64,000 nt of DNA from positions 3,663,604-3,727,603 of the forward strand of contig OZ036010.1 of the NCBI GenBank assembly GCA_964035015.1, in the 5' to 3' direction. Every line of letters starts with the position of its first letter. The first letter of the stretch is position 1. Under the pieces are notes generated by a model that saw only the letters and a program-made list of their open reading frames with translations, searched no databases and was not told the origin of the DNA. Source of the stretch: Corallium rubrum. Lineage: Eukaryota; Cnidaria; Anthozoa; Scleralcyonacea; Coralliidae. A program made the position numbers and the translations under genes. Below, in pieces: positions 9,800-22,500 of the stretch.

Positions 9800-11428
9800 A
9801 TGGCGGCCGCCACAAGGGTAAACTTGAAACACGTATCGAAAATAAAGGTTATTTTCAATCCGTTTCAATGGGAAACAGCCTCTGCAAGGTGTGGTTTGTG
9901 TGCATAAAAGTGATTGCGGCTTTTTGCTGTTAAATTAATTGTGTTGGTTTATAGAATAATTTGTTGTTTTTTTACCTATTAAACATATTACATTATAGAG
10001 AGTTTTTGAGGACATTGGACACACAGTCGACAAGAGACTCCAATCCAAAATGCCAGATACATTCGGAAATAACGAATACAAGCAGCGAGCCTAAAGTTGA
10101 AGTTTTATTTAGTAAGTAGGCGTAAAAATACGAGTATGAATGACTAAAGAAATTTTACAATCAGTGAATCAGATTCATTGGGTAGGGGAGTCAGTACTGC
10201 AGTGACCTGATTGACCTCAAAATCCTGACCCTCCCCCAGACCTAAAAAGGCAATTTTCTATACCCTATCCCAGACCTAAAAAGGCAATTTTCTATACCCT
10301 ATCCCTGACCAAAGGCCAAAAAAAAAGTATTCTGTTTCTGGTCAGGGCACATGCCCAAAATCAATGCAGTGATGCAGGTTGTTGGTTTTTTTGGTCTTTT
10401 TTTCCCCCCAAGGCAAACCTTGATTGAACAGACATCTGAAAGATGTTGAGTATTCTTATAATATACTTGTCACATGGTATACTGAACATGTAGCATGAAC
10501 ACATGATTGAAATATGAAGCCTTCAATCAGTGCCCCCAAACATACCAGCGGTTTTCATAGGAAACATTGGTTGAGAATACACCAACCGATCAAATATTTA
10601 ATATCTGCTGGTGTCATTTGTAGTCAATTAATATTTAAAAATGTTGAAAAAAAAGTATTGACGCGCAAGAAAAAAGGTGACACACCCACTGACCAGAAAC
10701 AGAAGACTTTTTTTTTTGGCCTAAGCTCAAAAATCCATACTCTACCTGACCAAAATAGGCACCTATTCCAGATCAAAATAAACAATTTGTATACCCTACC
10801 CCAGGCCCTGGAGCTCAAAAACCATACCCTATAGGGCAGCATACCTGTATCCCTTATAACAAGTAGAGTACTCTCCTGGGAGGGAGGTGGGGGGTCAATC
10901 AGGCCTCTCCTTAATCTGCCACTTTTTTAGAACATCATTAAAGAAATACCAAATGGTTTTCCGTGTTTGGATACTCTGATCCAAACACACACTTTCGAAA
11001 AGCTAAAAACACTCGCCTACGGCTCGTGTTTTATTACGCTTTTCTCCAGTCTCGCAATTTCCCAAGTGTTTGGATAAGAGTCCCCAAGCATGGAAAAAAC
11101 CATTTGGTATTTCTTTTATAAAATAATCACAAGTGAATATGATATACTACTGTCCGACATTTCAAAAAATCGTTTTGGTGGGAATTTTCCGTGTTTGGAT
11201 ACTCTGATCCAAACACAGCAATTGACCAATCAGGGCTCATGTAGTATACATGTTATTTTATAAACACTTTTCCAATTAAAAAAGTCTACTTTTCAATTTG
11301 CACTCATATTAATTTTATTGAATACAGGTGACAAAGACACATTAACATTTGATGCTGGGAAAATGAAAGTGGTTGACATTTTGGGACAATTTAATAAGAA
11401 ATGCAAAGAGAAAGAAGATAGCAGTTAA
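9800..11428 (+). CDS. MRPL53: Mitochondrial large-subunit ribosomal protein mL53
   Basis: Small nuclear-encoded protein of the mitochondrial large ribosomal subunit. Three exons in matching phase, 9800-9888, 9999-10111 and 11328-11428, give exactly 100 aa; the human protein is 112 aa. Exon 1 supplies MAAATRVNLKHVSKIKVIFN and PFQW, like the human start and its VRVQFCPFE segment. Exon 2 supplies FLRTLDTQSTRDSNPKCQI and SSEPKVEVLF, matching the human FLQTVSSEKVRSTN and SEPCVDVLF stretches. Exon 3 supplies MKVVDILGQFNKKCKEKE before the stop. All introns are GT-AG. Intron 2 (1.2 kb) is filled by two repeats. Frames meet without a shift, so the gene looks functional. Similarity is recalled rather than computed, but length, order and motif spacing agree. 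Confidence 0.85.
10190..10860. repeat. Foldback repeat with internal duplicate, MRPL53 intron 2
   Basis: A 37-bp unit (CCCAGACCTAAAAAGGCAAT then TTTCTATACCCTATC) occurs twice in a row at about 10237-10310. Inverted-like relatives appear at 10740-10830 (CTCAAAAACCATACCCTATA). No coding content is seen. Confidence 0.5.
10920..11140. repeat. Foldback MITE, MRPL53 intron 2
   Basis: Arms AAGAAATACCAAATGGTTTT and AAACCATTTGGTATTTCTTT are inverted around a hairpin containing ACTCGCCTACGGCTCGTGTT. A partial relative follows at 11165-11225. Confidence 0.65.
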
Positions 11429-12689
11429 GAATAAAATGTAATCTGAAAATCATCATCTTGTGACTTGATATTCAAGTCAAAAACAAGATAAGACAAAATG
11501 AGACGTAATTTGTTTTTAACTTGAATATCAAGTCACAAGATGACAATTTTAAATTGTCAGCTGGTTATGGTTTCTGGTCTAATAGCAGTTAAGTTAGATG
11601 GTTCTGTACTTGACCAGAATAGAGATAAATACTGAACAAACCATCATTTGGGCTTGAATCTAGTGTAAACATGGCTCACATAGTGGCTGGAAGTGAGCCT
11701 GAATGGAGAAACATTCAGAAACTAGGCAAGGAATTACTAACCAAGGAATGATTTATCTGAAAGCTTGATTACCAGCCATGCATTGAGTTGAGCCTAGATT
11801 TTACACATGTTTTGGTTTACCAAGGGAAACAGCTTATTTAAAAAACACCCCCTGTGCCAGTCTTATATAATTATGTGCATTTATAATTATTTAGCCTTTG
11901 GTGCCTTGTTTTTTGTGTTTAGTTTCAAGGATAAAAAGACTACTACACATAAAACAATAAAAAATTGGTGCCCATGCATTTAGGAATACAGTATGTGCCT
12001 TAATTATACCAGTAGATGACTACAGTAGGTATACTGTAGGTGAGTATACAGTAGGCATATAACATTGGTGCCATTTATGAATGCAGTGAGTACAGTAGGT
12101 TTCTCAAAAGTTGAACAGCTATGTCTTTTGATTAAGATGTTCTTGCACGTTGTAATTGGTAGATTTTGAAAGTGACTGACTCACTTTGTAGTTTAACTGA
12201 ACAGTGATCAGATGTGGGCTGACAACTGTCTTAATTGTAAATATCTTCTGACACCAGTGTGAAAGTATGCACCACATTCAGCCTTCGATTCAGGCTCTGC
12301 ATGCTTGCCAGTAACCCAAGTGAACACCAGGTGTCTTGTTTATTAGAAAACAAAACAGACATTTAATAGTCATAAACTTTATTATTAGATATATGAACTA
12401 GCCAGTGCTAACGTTACATTGTTTGTATTTAATATAATGTACTTCAATTATATCACTCAAAATATTTAACATGTTTTTACTGTGAAAGTTTGAAGAATGA
12501 TTACTGGAACCTGTTCATTGAAACATTTCTTACTTTTGTCATCCAAATGCAACACAATGTCTGCTATATTTTAAGTTTTAAGATGAGTAAAAAATGGTTT
12601 CCATTTAATTAAAAAAGTATTTCCTTTTAATATATACAACTTTTAAAACCTGTGAAAGAAAACAAGAGGTTTAGGTTAGTGAATCATCA
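11429..12689. other. Interval between MRPL53 and EFHC1, no gene seen
   Basis: Begins with the MRPL53 3' flank. A short inverted pair (GACTTGATATTCAAGTCAAA and TTTTTAACTTGAATATCAAG) lies at 11461-11530. I looked here on the minus strand for the missing EF-hand exons of EFHC1 and found nothing convincing. Confidence 0.4.
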
Positions 12690-12692
12690 GAA

Positions 12693-13500
12693 ACAGCAGC
12701 AGCAGCAACAACAGCAGCAGCAACAACAGCAGCAGCAACAACACCACCAGCAGCAGCAACAACACCAGCAGCAGCAGCAGCAACAACACCAGCAACAACA
12801 ACAGCAACAACACCAGCAGCAGTAACAACACCAGCAGTAGCAACAACACCAGCAGCAACAACACCAGCAGTAGCAACAACACCAGCAGTAGCAACAACAC
12901 CAGCAGCAACAACACCAGCACCACCAGCAACACCAACACCAGCAGCAACACCAACACCAGCAGCAGCAACAACACCAGCAGCAGCAACAACACTAGCAGC
13001 AGCAACAACAACACCAGCAGCAACAACACCAGCACCACCACCACCAGCAACACCAGCAGCAGCAACACCAGCAGCAGCAGCAACAACACCACCACCAGCA
13101 GCAGCAGCAACACCACCAGCAGCAGCAGCAGCAACAACACCACCACCACCAGCAGCAGCAGCAGCAGCAACACCAGTAGCAGCAGCAGCACCAACACCAG
13201 CAGCAACAACAACACCAGCAGCAGCAACAACACCAGCAGCAGCAACAACACCAGCAGCAACAACAACAACAACACCAGCAGCAGCAGCAGCAACAACACC
13301 AGCACCACCAGCAACACCAGCAGCAGCAACACCACCAGCAGCAGCAACAACACCACCAGCAGCAGCAGCAGCAACACCAACACCACCACCAGCAGTGACA
13401 ACAACAGCAGCAACAACAACAGCAACACCACCAACACCACCACCAACAACAACAACACCAGCAGCAGCAGCAACAACATTACCAACAACAGAATGAGCAG
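12693..13500. repeat. Interrupted (CAG/CAA)n with CAC triplet array, about 0.8 kb
   Basis: Almost every triplet is CAG, CAA or CAC; rare AGT, TAG and TGA triplets break the plus-strand frames. The minus strand reads as an open Leu/Val-only frame, which is a composition artefact. It ends about 45 bp beyond the EFHC1 stop at 13545, so it lies in the 3' untranslated region or in a following intron. Confidence 0.9.
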
Positions 13501-13544
13501 CAGCAGTTTAGAACAAGTGAAATTTCTTATACAGTACACTGAGT

Positions 13545-16500
13545 TTAGTACCTTCTTTGATATTCAGTTTTAATTCCTTCTGGTTTATCCATTTTTGTGC
13601 GCTCAAGAGATGCTCCAATTCCTGCACGAAGTTCCGCACTCGTTGCTCTTGCCTTGCCATGTTTCTGACGAATTGAATCAATGGTCTCTCGAGGAAACTT
13701 GTCTGCATTGGCTTCCAGGTATTTTAAAACATATTCATCTGCATCAGTTATAATAAACCTGTGTTGAAATATGTGGATTCTCGCTCCTATACAGAAGTCT
13801 GCTGGAGTGTAGAATTCAGGATTGTCTGTTGACGAGCCTGGTTTTTGAACTCTGGTTCGTTGCAAGAACTTTCCACATAGCATTCCAGCATTTCTAACAG
13901 GAGGTTCATAGATGGTCATCATGTCATCAGAAAGACGATAGCATATGATGAACTTTCGATTTTTATCTTCGGGGCGAACAGATTCCTGACGAACAAAAGT
14001 AATTTTAACATTATTGCTATTGGTTGCTGACGTGGCGAGAATTCTCCGTAATGCCCGCTAGCATTCTGAAAATTGTTAATGGCTTACGATTGGAAACGAA
14101 CAAAAAATCCTAATAAGAAAGTTATTGCTGCAAAACAACGAAAATAAATTAACTAAATGACGATGAACATTATAAAAGTATCCAGACGAGAAAGAAACAA
14201 CAGAAAATAAACTCAGAGAAAACTCAGCTCCAGACGGGACACGAACCCACAACCTTCCGAATGCCAGCCGAATCCACGTACAGACTGACTAGTTCCCAGG
14301 CGTATAAATAGCAAAATACAACCTCGGTCTACCATCTGAGTTCCAGTGGCAGAAATCCATTGTTCTTATCTGTACAATTGTTTCAATGGTGAGAGCGTCC
14401 GGCTGGCATTCGGAATGTGGGTTCGAGTCCCGTCTGGAGCTCAGAGTTTTTCTCTGAGTTTAACTTACGACAGCTTGTAAAGCAAAAAAACATATGAGAA
14501 AACAATGATTTTGTCGCAAGTTGAATCAGCATGTTGCAGCAAGTAGAGTCTACTGCATTTTTCAACAAATTTTTTTCAACTTGCAACAAAATCATTGTTG
14601 CGTGACAATGTTTAAGATGGGTGGTATAATAAAGACTTAAGGCCCATTTCCACTCAGGAGAATTTTCCTCGGACAGGAAATTTCCCTTTGTCTTGTGAGC
14701 TCTTGGGCAGAACTAATGAGTTTGAGACAAAACAAAATGTCCTGTCCAAAGAAAATTTTCCTGAGTGGAAATGGGCCTTTATTAACCGAGTGCGAGGTCT
14801 GTACGGGAAAGTATTTGCCTGAGGTTTTCGTACAGACCGAGCGACGAAGGAGCGAGGTTTGTGCGATAAAACCGAGGGCAAATACTTTCCAGTACAGACC
14901 GAGAAAACGAGGTTAATAAGGAATTTATTATATGGCTAATGGTTCATTTTATTTTTAACCTTCGAGCGTTGTTTTCGTCTTCGGAGTATGCTGTTTACCT
15001 TACCTGTTGAATTTTTCGTGTCGCTTCTTGGCCTTCTTATTTACACCAGTTTGGCGTTTATTTGTCGTGTTTTTAGATAAACAGCTTTAAAGAAAACCAG
15101 CAGTGATGTTCCAACACATTTTATTGTTCAGAATATTTGAATAAAGATACCTATTTCTCTTTTATTTGTATTCAAATCAACTCAGAAATGTTCCCGCCAA
15201 AACTTACAGGGCCGAGAAAAAGGCGTATTGACCAGTCGGTCAATATCGTAAAATCCCGACCTCTCAGCAACCGCGTGCGTCTTTTTGCGTACGGACCGGA
15301 AATCAAACCCAGCCATATAATAATACGTGCAACAACGCTTTTCAACTTTGCGTTGCAAGTTGAAGAAAAATGTTGCCCGTATTACGTCACCTTAACGCCT
15401 GACGAGTTTATTAATCAAAGGGAGAACCCTCAGACACCCTAGGTAGCAACGGGTTAATTAAGTCTTTTGTCACATTCACCGAAAAGACTTTTCATTTGCA
15501 TTGAAACAGTGTTTTAACTATACTTGCAACAAACTCACCACAATAGCGGAGTAGCGTAGAACTTTGTTGTCATTTTCTAACATTCGAATGAAATCTTTCT
15601 TTGGAGGTTGAGGAATTAAAGATAAGCAAGATTGTAAGGAGTCTTCCAGCGATCCAAAACCATTGTAAGGAGGAATTACCTAGTAGGAAAAAAACAGGAT
15701 TAATCTGAAATCATCAGACATAAGTCTGTATAATATTCAGGCCCGCCCAGAGGAGGGGGGGGGGGGGGGCAACTGGGGCAATTTGCCCCGGGCCCCCAGC
15801 TCGAGAGGGGCCCCCTAATTATATTGCTAGTTTACGTTGTAGAGAATCGATAGACGGGGTAACCAAGCGGCTGTAGTAGGGCGAGGGCCTCCCGACAACT
15901 TCTGAGTATTTCAATATTTTCTGCTTCTCTGCGTTAGTGATTATTTACTGTATTTTGTCCTTAAATGTTTTATTTTATATGTACATCTGGGTCATTCCAG
16001 CTCAAATCATCACCAAAAATGAGATTTGTTAACCATACCATTTAGATTTTCCTGAAATTTGGCATATGTGTAAAATTCCATGTCACAAACACCGTTGCCA
16101 AGTATTATTCCAATATTCCCAACCATTCAAATGTTACAGGTCCTTACCTTTTGGTCCAAAAAAGCCCAAATTCTAGACAGGAAACAAAGTTGATGTTGTG
16201 TCCAAAGAACTGCTCCACTGAAAATAGTTTAAAATGAGGTAGTAGAATGAAACTTGGCCCTATGGTATTTTCAGCTATGCTGAATCTGAAGAACACATGC
16301 ATTAATGCATGTGACAGCCCTCAAGACAGCTATTCTAATAACAATGTACCCTGTATTTTCAAACCATATGTAACCAGTAGTCAGTTGAAGGTGTCCAAAT
16401 GAAAAGTACAAAGTTGTACCACTTTAAATAAAGACTTTTCCTTATCTATATAAATATATTTAAAATATGTAGAAGTGTCAGATTGGTACTATTAACCATT

Positions 16501-19500
16501 CCTAGAAAAAAACGACAATGAAAATAGGGCAAAATTGCATGGTTTCACTCCAGCACATGAAGTTACATGTTTTCCAATTGCTGCCATTTTTGCCGATCTG
16601 AGCATGCTCAGTTCCACTATGAATGTATGTCCCACATGAGGAGGAGACTGAAACAGGTTTAAAAATGTTGTCTCAAAAGTAAAGATCACAAGCACAAGTA
16701 CAAGCATCTATAAGGTATGCCATTGAATGTGGGTTTTTTTAGCATTTGATGTTCCCCGTTTGTCAACTCATGATATCTCTCTTTATATCTTAGTTTGACT
16801 CACTGAAGAATGGATCCCTGCTCTGTTGGAATTGCTAAAGATTGGGAATGTCACAAAAGATCCCATACCAGTCAAACAGGATTGATTGAATTTGCAGACT
16901 TAGAAGAGTCCCAGCAAGAGTTAGTTGTTTTGAGATCAGGAGTAACAAGTGAAGTAAAGACCCTTTGCCGTCATCATAAACAATTTTTGTTGGTGAAGTA
17001 CGAGGCTTTTGAGAGAGTTTGCTGTGACCCATATCGTACCCATGAAAAATCCAGGAAAGGTAAGTATTTTCATAAAATAAATCAAAATTATAGATTCAAG
17101 TGTTATAATCACACATTGTCTTCATAACAGTTAGCAATGACAAATATTCAGTACTGCATATAAATTGAAACATTGATGTTTATTGAAAACATGTCTCTAT
17201 CTACAGGTTCCCTTAGATGTATCAGCATGGATCTGGTCAAAGCAGCACGTAAGCTAAAATTGAATTTGGTGCCTGGTAAAAAACTTTGCCCAACATGCAG
17301 AACCAGGATTTCCAATGCTTTACAGGAGTCGGACAACGATCTCCACGAACTGGAAAATGTGGCAAGTCCATCTGACGAAGATATATCCGAACTTGAGAAA
17401 TCAGTATCATTGGAGAAGGACCGCAGGATGTTATCAGACTGCTTCTCTTCAATTGGACTTTCACCACTGAAGTTGCACTCACAACCAACTTCGAGCAAAG
17501 TTCAGCAGGGTAAAAGAAAGTTGGAAGCTGCCTTTGGAAATATTACAAAAAAGGTTGCTAGATCACTGGATGTACCTTTAGAGAGATTGGCAGATGCTGA
17601 GGATAAGGGAGCAAAAGACACATTTGAAAAGGCCAAAGCCTTTGATGATATGATGCTTTCACTGAAAGACAAGCTTAGATCTTTGAAAAACAACAGGCAG
17701 AAAATTCAGGTCCTTACTCTTGTTCCACCAAACTGGACTATCAAACAAGCAGCTGAGTATTTTGATGTCTCGCAGTATATGATACGTACAGCTCGCAAAT
17801 TAGCAAATGATAAAGGCATTTTATCACTGCCTGATCCAAAGAGGGGTAAAGGATTACCATCAGCAATATCTGACTTGGTACATCTTTTCTATCATGACGA
17901 TGAGTTTACCAGGTTAACGCCTGGAAAGAAAGACTGTGAGTGTTTCACGAAATGTGCATAAGCAAAAGAGACTTATTTTATGCAACTTGAAAGAGCTATT
18001 TTCAGCTTTTAGGGAAAAGTTTCTGGAGGCAAAAGTTAGTTTCTCTAAGTTTTGTTCTTTGCGACTAAAGTGGTGTGTTTTGGCCGGAGGTGCTGGGACA
18101 CATTCTGTCTGTGTGTGCACCATGCATCAGAATATCAAACTTTTGCTTGCGCCAATAGGTGCAAACTACAAAGAGTTAATGCAGTTGATTGCTGTGACCT
18201 TGCCAATCGAGAGTGTATGGTGCAGAGATGTGCCCATTGTCCAAAGACATCCGATGCTCTCAGAGATCATCTAAACGATCTTCTAACTGACTGTGATGAT
18301 GTTTTGGAGTTTTCCCAGTGGACTACAACCGATCGATCTACTCTCATATGCCAACAAGCATCAGTTGAAGATTATATTGATCTTGTAATTTTGCAGTTGC
18401 AAAAGTTGACAGCCCACTCTTACATTGCCAAGTCTCAAACTAAGTATTTAAAGAAGAGGAAAGAGGAGTTAGAAGAAGATTCTGTATTGTTTCTAGGGGA
18501 CTTCGCGGAGAATTATAAATTTGTAGTGCAAGATGAGGTGCAAGGGTTCCACTGGAACAACTTACAGTGCACTCTTCACCCCGTTGTAATTTATTTCAAA
18601 AATGATTCGGTAATTAATCATTATTCGTACTGTGCCATATCTGATGATATGACCCATGATGTTGCTTTTGTTTATGAAGTGCAGACGAAGGTGATCGACG
18701 ACATTAAAGAACGAATTCCAGGTATAAAAAAAATTGAATATTTTTCAGATGGTTGTGGCGGCCAGTATAAAAACCGAAAGAATTTTATCAACCTTTGCCT
18801 TCATAAGAAAGATTTTGACGTAGATGCAAAATGGACATTCTTTGCCACAAGCCATGGCAAGCAGCCGTGTGATGGTATTGGAGGGACGGTTAAACGTTTA
18901 GTTAGAAAGGCAAGCCTCCAGAGAAGCCTGAATAATCAAATTTTAAATCCGTATGAAATGTTCGAGTATTGTAAGGCTAATATTGCTGATATTATCTTCT
19001 TGTTCATTGATAAGAAAGAATTAAGCGTTACTCGGGAGGTACTAGAAAAACGGTTTAAAGATACCAAGGCAATACCTGGCACAAGAAGTTTCCACCAGTA
19101 TGAGCCCATAGATGAGAGCAAAATAAAAGTCAAAAGATGTAGTGAAGATGAGGAGTATACTCTGACACATGATTTATATGGACAAGACAATGTAGAACTT
19201 ATAACTATTGCACCTTCTGATTTTGTAGCCTGCATCTATTGCGGAAAGTGGTGGGTTGGAGTTGTGGAAGAAATTAACGAGAAGGAATTAGATGTGTTGA
19301 TAAAATTCATGCATCCACGTGGACCTGCATGATCTTTCCACTGGCAGAGGATTGCTGTTGGGTACCACAAACACATGTGATTTGTAAAATTGAAGTGCCA
19401 ACAACAGCCACAGGAAGGCAATACTACCTTGCCAAACAGGATATTATGACAATACCCAACAAATTTATAGCTCTTAATTAATAATTAAATTAATAATATG

Positions 19501-22500
19501 AAATGAAGCTGACTTTATACTATCCAATACCAGTTGTAATATGGATTAGAGCACCATCGTGCCTTAAAATTCCAATATGCTCATTGCCATGTATATATTT
19601 GGAACTGTAATCAAATTGTTGTGCATTAGCCACCTTGAGGTGATTAATAAAATAGCGGACAACTTCAAATCCAATTTAGTTTTGATTAGAAAGATATACT
19701 TATAACAAAACAGCTCTCCCCAAAACACAATCAATACAAGTATAACTTGATGTGCTGGGGTGAAATCATGCAATTTTGCCCAATTTTCATTGTCGTTTTT
19801 TTCTAGGAATGGTTACTAGTACCAATTCTAGGAATGGTTACTGAAACTTCTACATATTTTACATATATTTATATAGATGAAAAAAAGTCTTTCTTTAAAG
19901 TGGTACAACTTTGTACTTTTCATTTGGACACCTTCAACTGACTACCGGGTACACATAGTTTGAAAATACAGGGCATATTGTTATTAGAATGGCTGTCTTG
20001 AGGGCTATCACAAGCTTTAACAGATGCGTTCTTCAGTTTCAGTATAGCTGAAAATGCCATAGGGCCAAGTTTCATTCCATTACCTGATTTTAATCAATTT
20101 CTGGAGCAGGTCTTCGGACACAATAAAATCAACTCTGTTTCCAGTCTAAAATTTCAGCCTTTTTGGACAAAAATGGAAGGACCTGTAACATTGGAATGGT
20201 TGGAAATATTGGAAAAATACGTGGCAAGATTGTTTTTGACATGGCATTTGACCAATATATCAAATTTTAAGCAAATCCAGGGGGTAAGGTTAAATCACCT
20301 TGATGATTTGAGCCGGAATGACCCATCTTTTACGTCCTTACGAAAATTTGCGTTGTCATTTCACATGCAAAACTGAAACATTTTCACTTTTAACTGAAAT
20401 TTTTGCAAGGGGGGCCCCAATTCTTTATTTTGCCCCGGGCCCACTTTAGTCTCTGTGCGGGCCTGATAATATTTCGGATTGCATATCACAACCAAATTAC
20501 CGTATGATGGAAATATAGTAATTATAGGAGGTGAGCCGATCATCGGCAAAACATCGGCAGAGCCGATTAATGGCTAGTTTTTCTCACAATCGGCCATCAG
20601 CCGATTGTCTCTCACCATCGGATCGGCTGTCTCGTGACTCTCGTCTTCGTATTTCTGCTCTCTCGTCCTCGTTTATCATAGCCTGTGTACAGCCGCAACC
20701 CTCCCGTCAAAATCGGGGAGCGAGCGTCTGTGGTACGGCGTCAATAATCGCGTCAATAAACTGTTTTGTTGCGCTCCAAATACGAGAATTGGCTTGATGA
20801 CTTCCTCTCATTGCGAAACTTGAGAAGACGTTCCATTCTTACTCTCCTTTGCTGGGCATTTATGAACATTATAAAAGTAAATTTTAGTATTCAGACGAGA
20901 AAGAAACAACAGAAAATAACGCTAGTCCGGTGTTTTGACGAAGTTAAACGAAGCAAAGACCAAGAAATACAAGAATGATTTTGTAATAAAAAGCCCTTCG
21001 TCAGAGGGAAACGTCACGTGGGCCTAGGCTCGAAACGTTAGACTCCTGCGTTCTCTGTTTCGGCAGTATATCTAACCTTACTATATATTCGATTGTTGTT
21101 TCAACACTGCCTACGCAGCACACTACTTTTATTTACCGTATGATGGACTAACCAGTAACCAAAAAATTTAGAATTTGAACTAATCAGTTTAAATTGGAGC
21201 TCAGAAAACACATCTATATGTACATTAAACCTTCAACTTTACAATTGTTTCATATGTTTGGGTGAAAAAACTAGGGATGAGCCGATCAAGAAAAATCAGA
21301 TTTACCGATCCGATAAATTCCGATACGATTTATGATCTGATCGGCCGATTTATCGGCGGTTACCGATATTTGTCAACAGGAATTCCTGACACTTGATTTG
21401 CGGCAAAACAATAGCAAAACATAACGTATATTTTTTTGGCAAATATAATGTGATCATTAACCATCAGTCATCAGCAAGACGGAGTTTAAGTTGAAATATG
21501 AAAAATGAAATACGATTGACGAAAGTCGAAAACAAAAAATGTTTCACCAAACAAGAAATATGACGTGTTAAACATGATGCACCTTATTAAATTAATTAAA
21601 TTTTATAGTTTCTTTGTGGAATCACTATAACTTAGCGTTTTTCTTAAAAAGAAAATGAAATTCACAAGTATAAAATCCAGAATAGTATTTATCGGACCGC
21701 CGATATATGTCGATGTAATCGGCCGATAACCGATCAGCCTGAAAGGTGCCGATTACCGGCTTCTACCGATTAATTTCCGATTATCGGCTCATCCCTAGAA
21801 AAAAACCCCAACTTATTTTGCGTGTGTCTGAATTTCTATTTCAATAATGACTTTGATTCCACTGCAAATTTTGGACAAAGGTTCTCAGGAATATTTCCAA
21901 GCACTTTTCTACTACTATACGGGTAAAATACTCAATCTTCAATTGAGTTTCGAAACTCAATCTTATTCCGTAATTATTCTTTTTCACAATTTATCCGGAC
22001 GACCAAAGAAAAATAAAACTTCTTGTAATGTTACGACAACATTTAATGGCATCCGGGAGCTTACTTCATGTTACCGCAACATAATGACGCCCATGAGACC
22101 CATTTCCGTCAAAAGTAACCTGAAACTGACTGTAAATAATCATTATCTGCAAAAAATTAGAATTTCTGCATATTACCCTTGACTTTGACATATTTTTTCT
22201 CTCGGAAAATTTCTCGTAGAAATCGCCGGAAATGCACTCCTGGGGCTTACTACCACTAACTAACAGTGTTTCTCAAGACTACACAAACACTGCATCCCAT
22301 AAATCATTATAGTTTTCTCAGATTTCTTATATACCAATAGTAATTCACTAAAGTCTTACTTGTTGAGGTGGTTCGCCTTTTCTTTCATTCACATCAACTG
22401 AAGGAAAATCAGTGATTCCAAACTTCTCTGCATAATACTCCTTAGTGAACTGATCACATTCATACAAGAAGAAACGTCTTCCTAACATAGTTACTGTTTG

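Larger units (their letters stand above)
15738..20465 (+). mobile_element. 4.73-kb DNA transposon with long inverted ends, family uncertain
   Basis: Begins CAGGCCCGCCCAGAG and ends CTCTGTGCGGGCCTG, flanked by a perfect 8-bp duplication ATAATATT (15730-15737 and 20466-20473). The ends are long inverted repeats. Sequence at 15985-16565 returns inverted at 19740-20328 with only scattered changes (for example AAAAAAACGACAATGAAAAT near 16505 and its complement near 19780). The outer parts share GGGGCAAA and CCCCGGGC words but have diverged. The centre encodes a spliced transposase-like protein broken by two frameshifts. The 8-bp duplication would suit hAT, P or MULE-like elements; the protein does not let me choose. 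It lies in EFHC1 intron 6, in the opposite orientation to the gene. Confidence 0.85.

Noticed and set aside
12676..13539. 287-codon minus-strand frame of almost only Leu and Val
   Set aside because: It is the reverse reading of the CAG/CAA/CAC array; composition alone keeps it open and there is no exon context.
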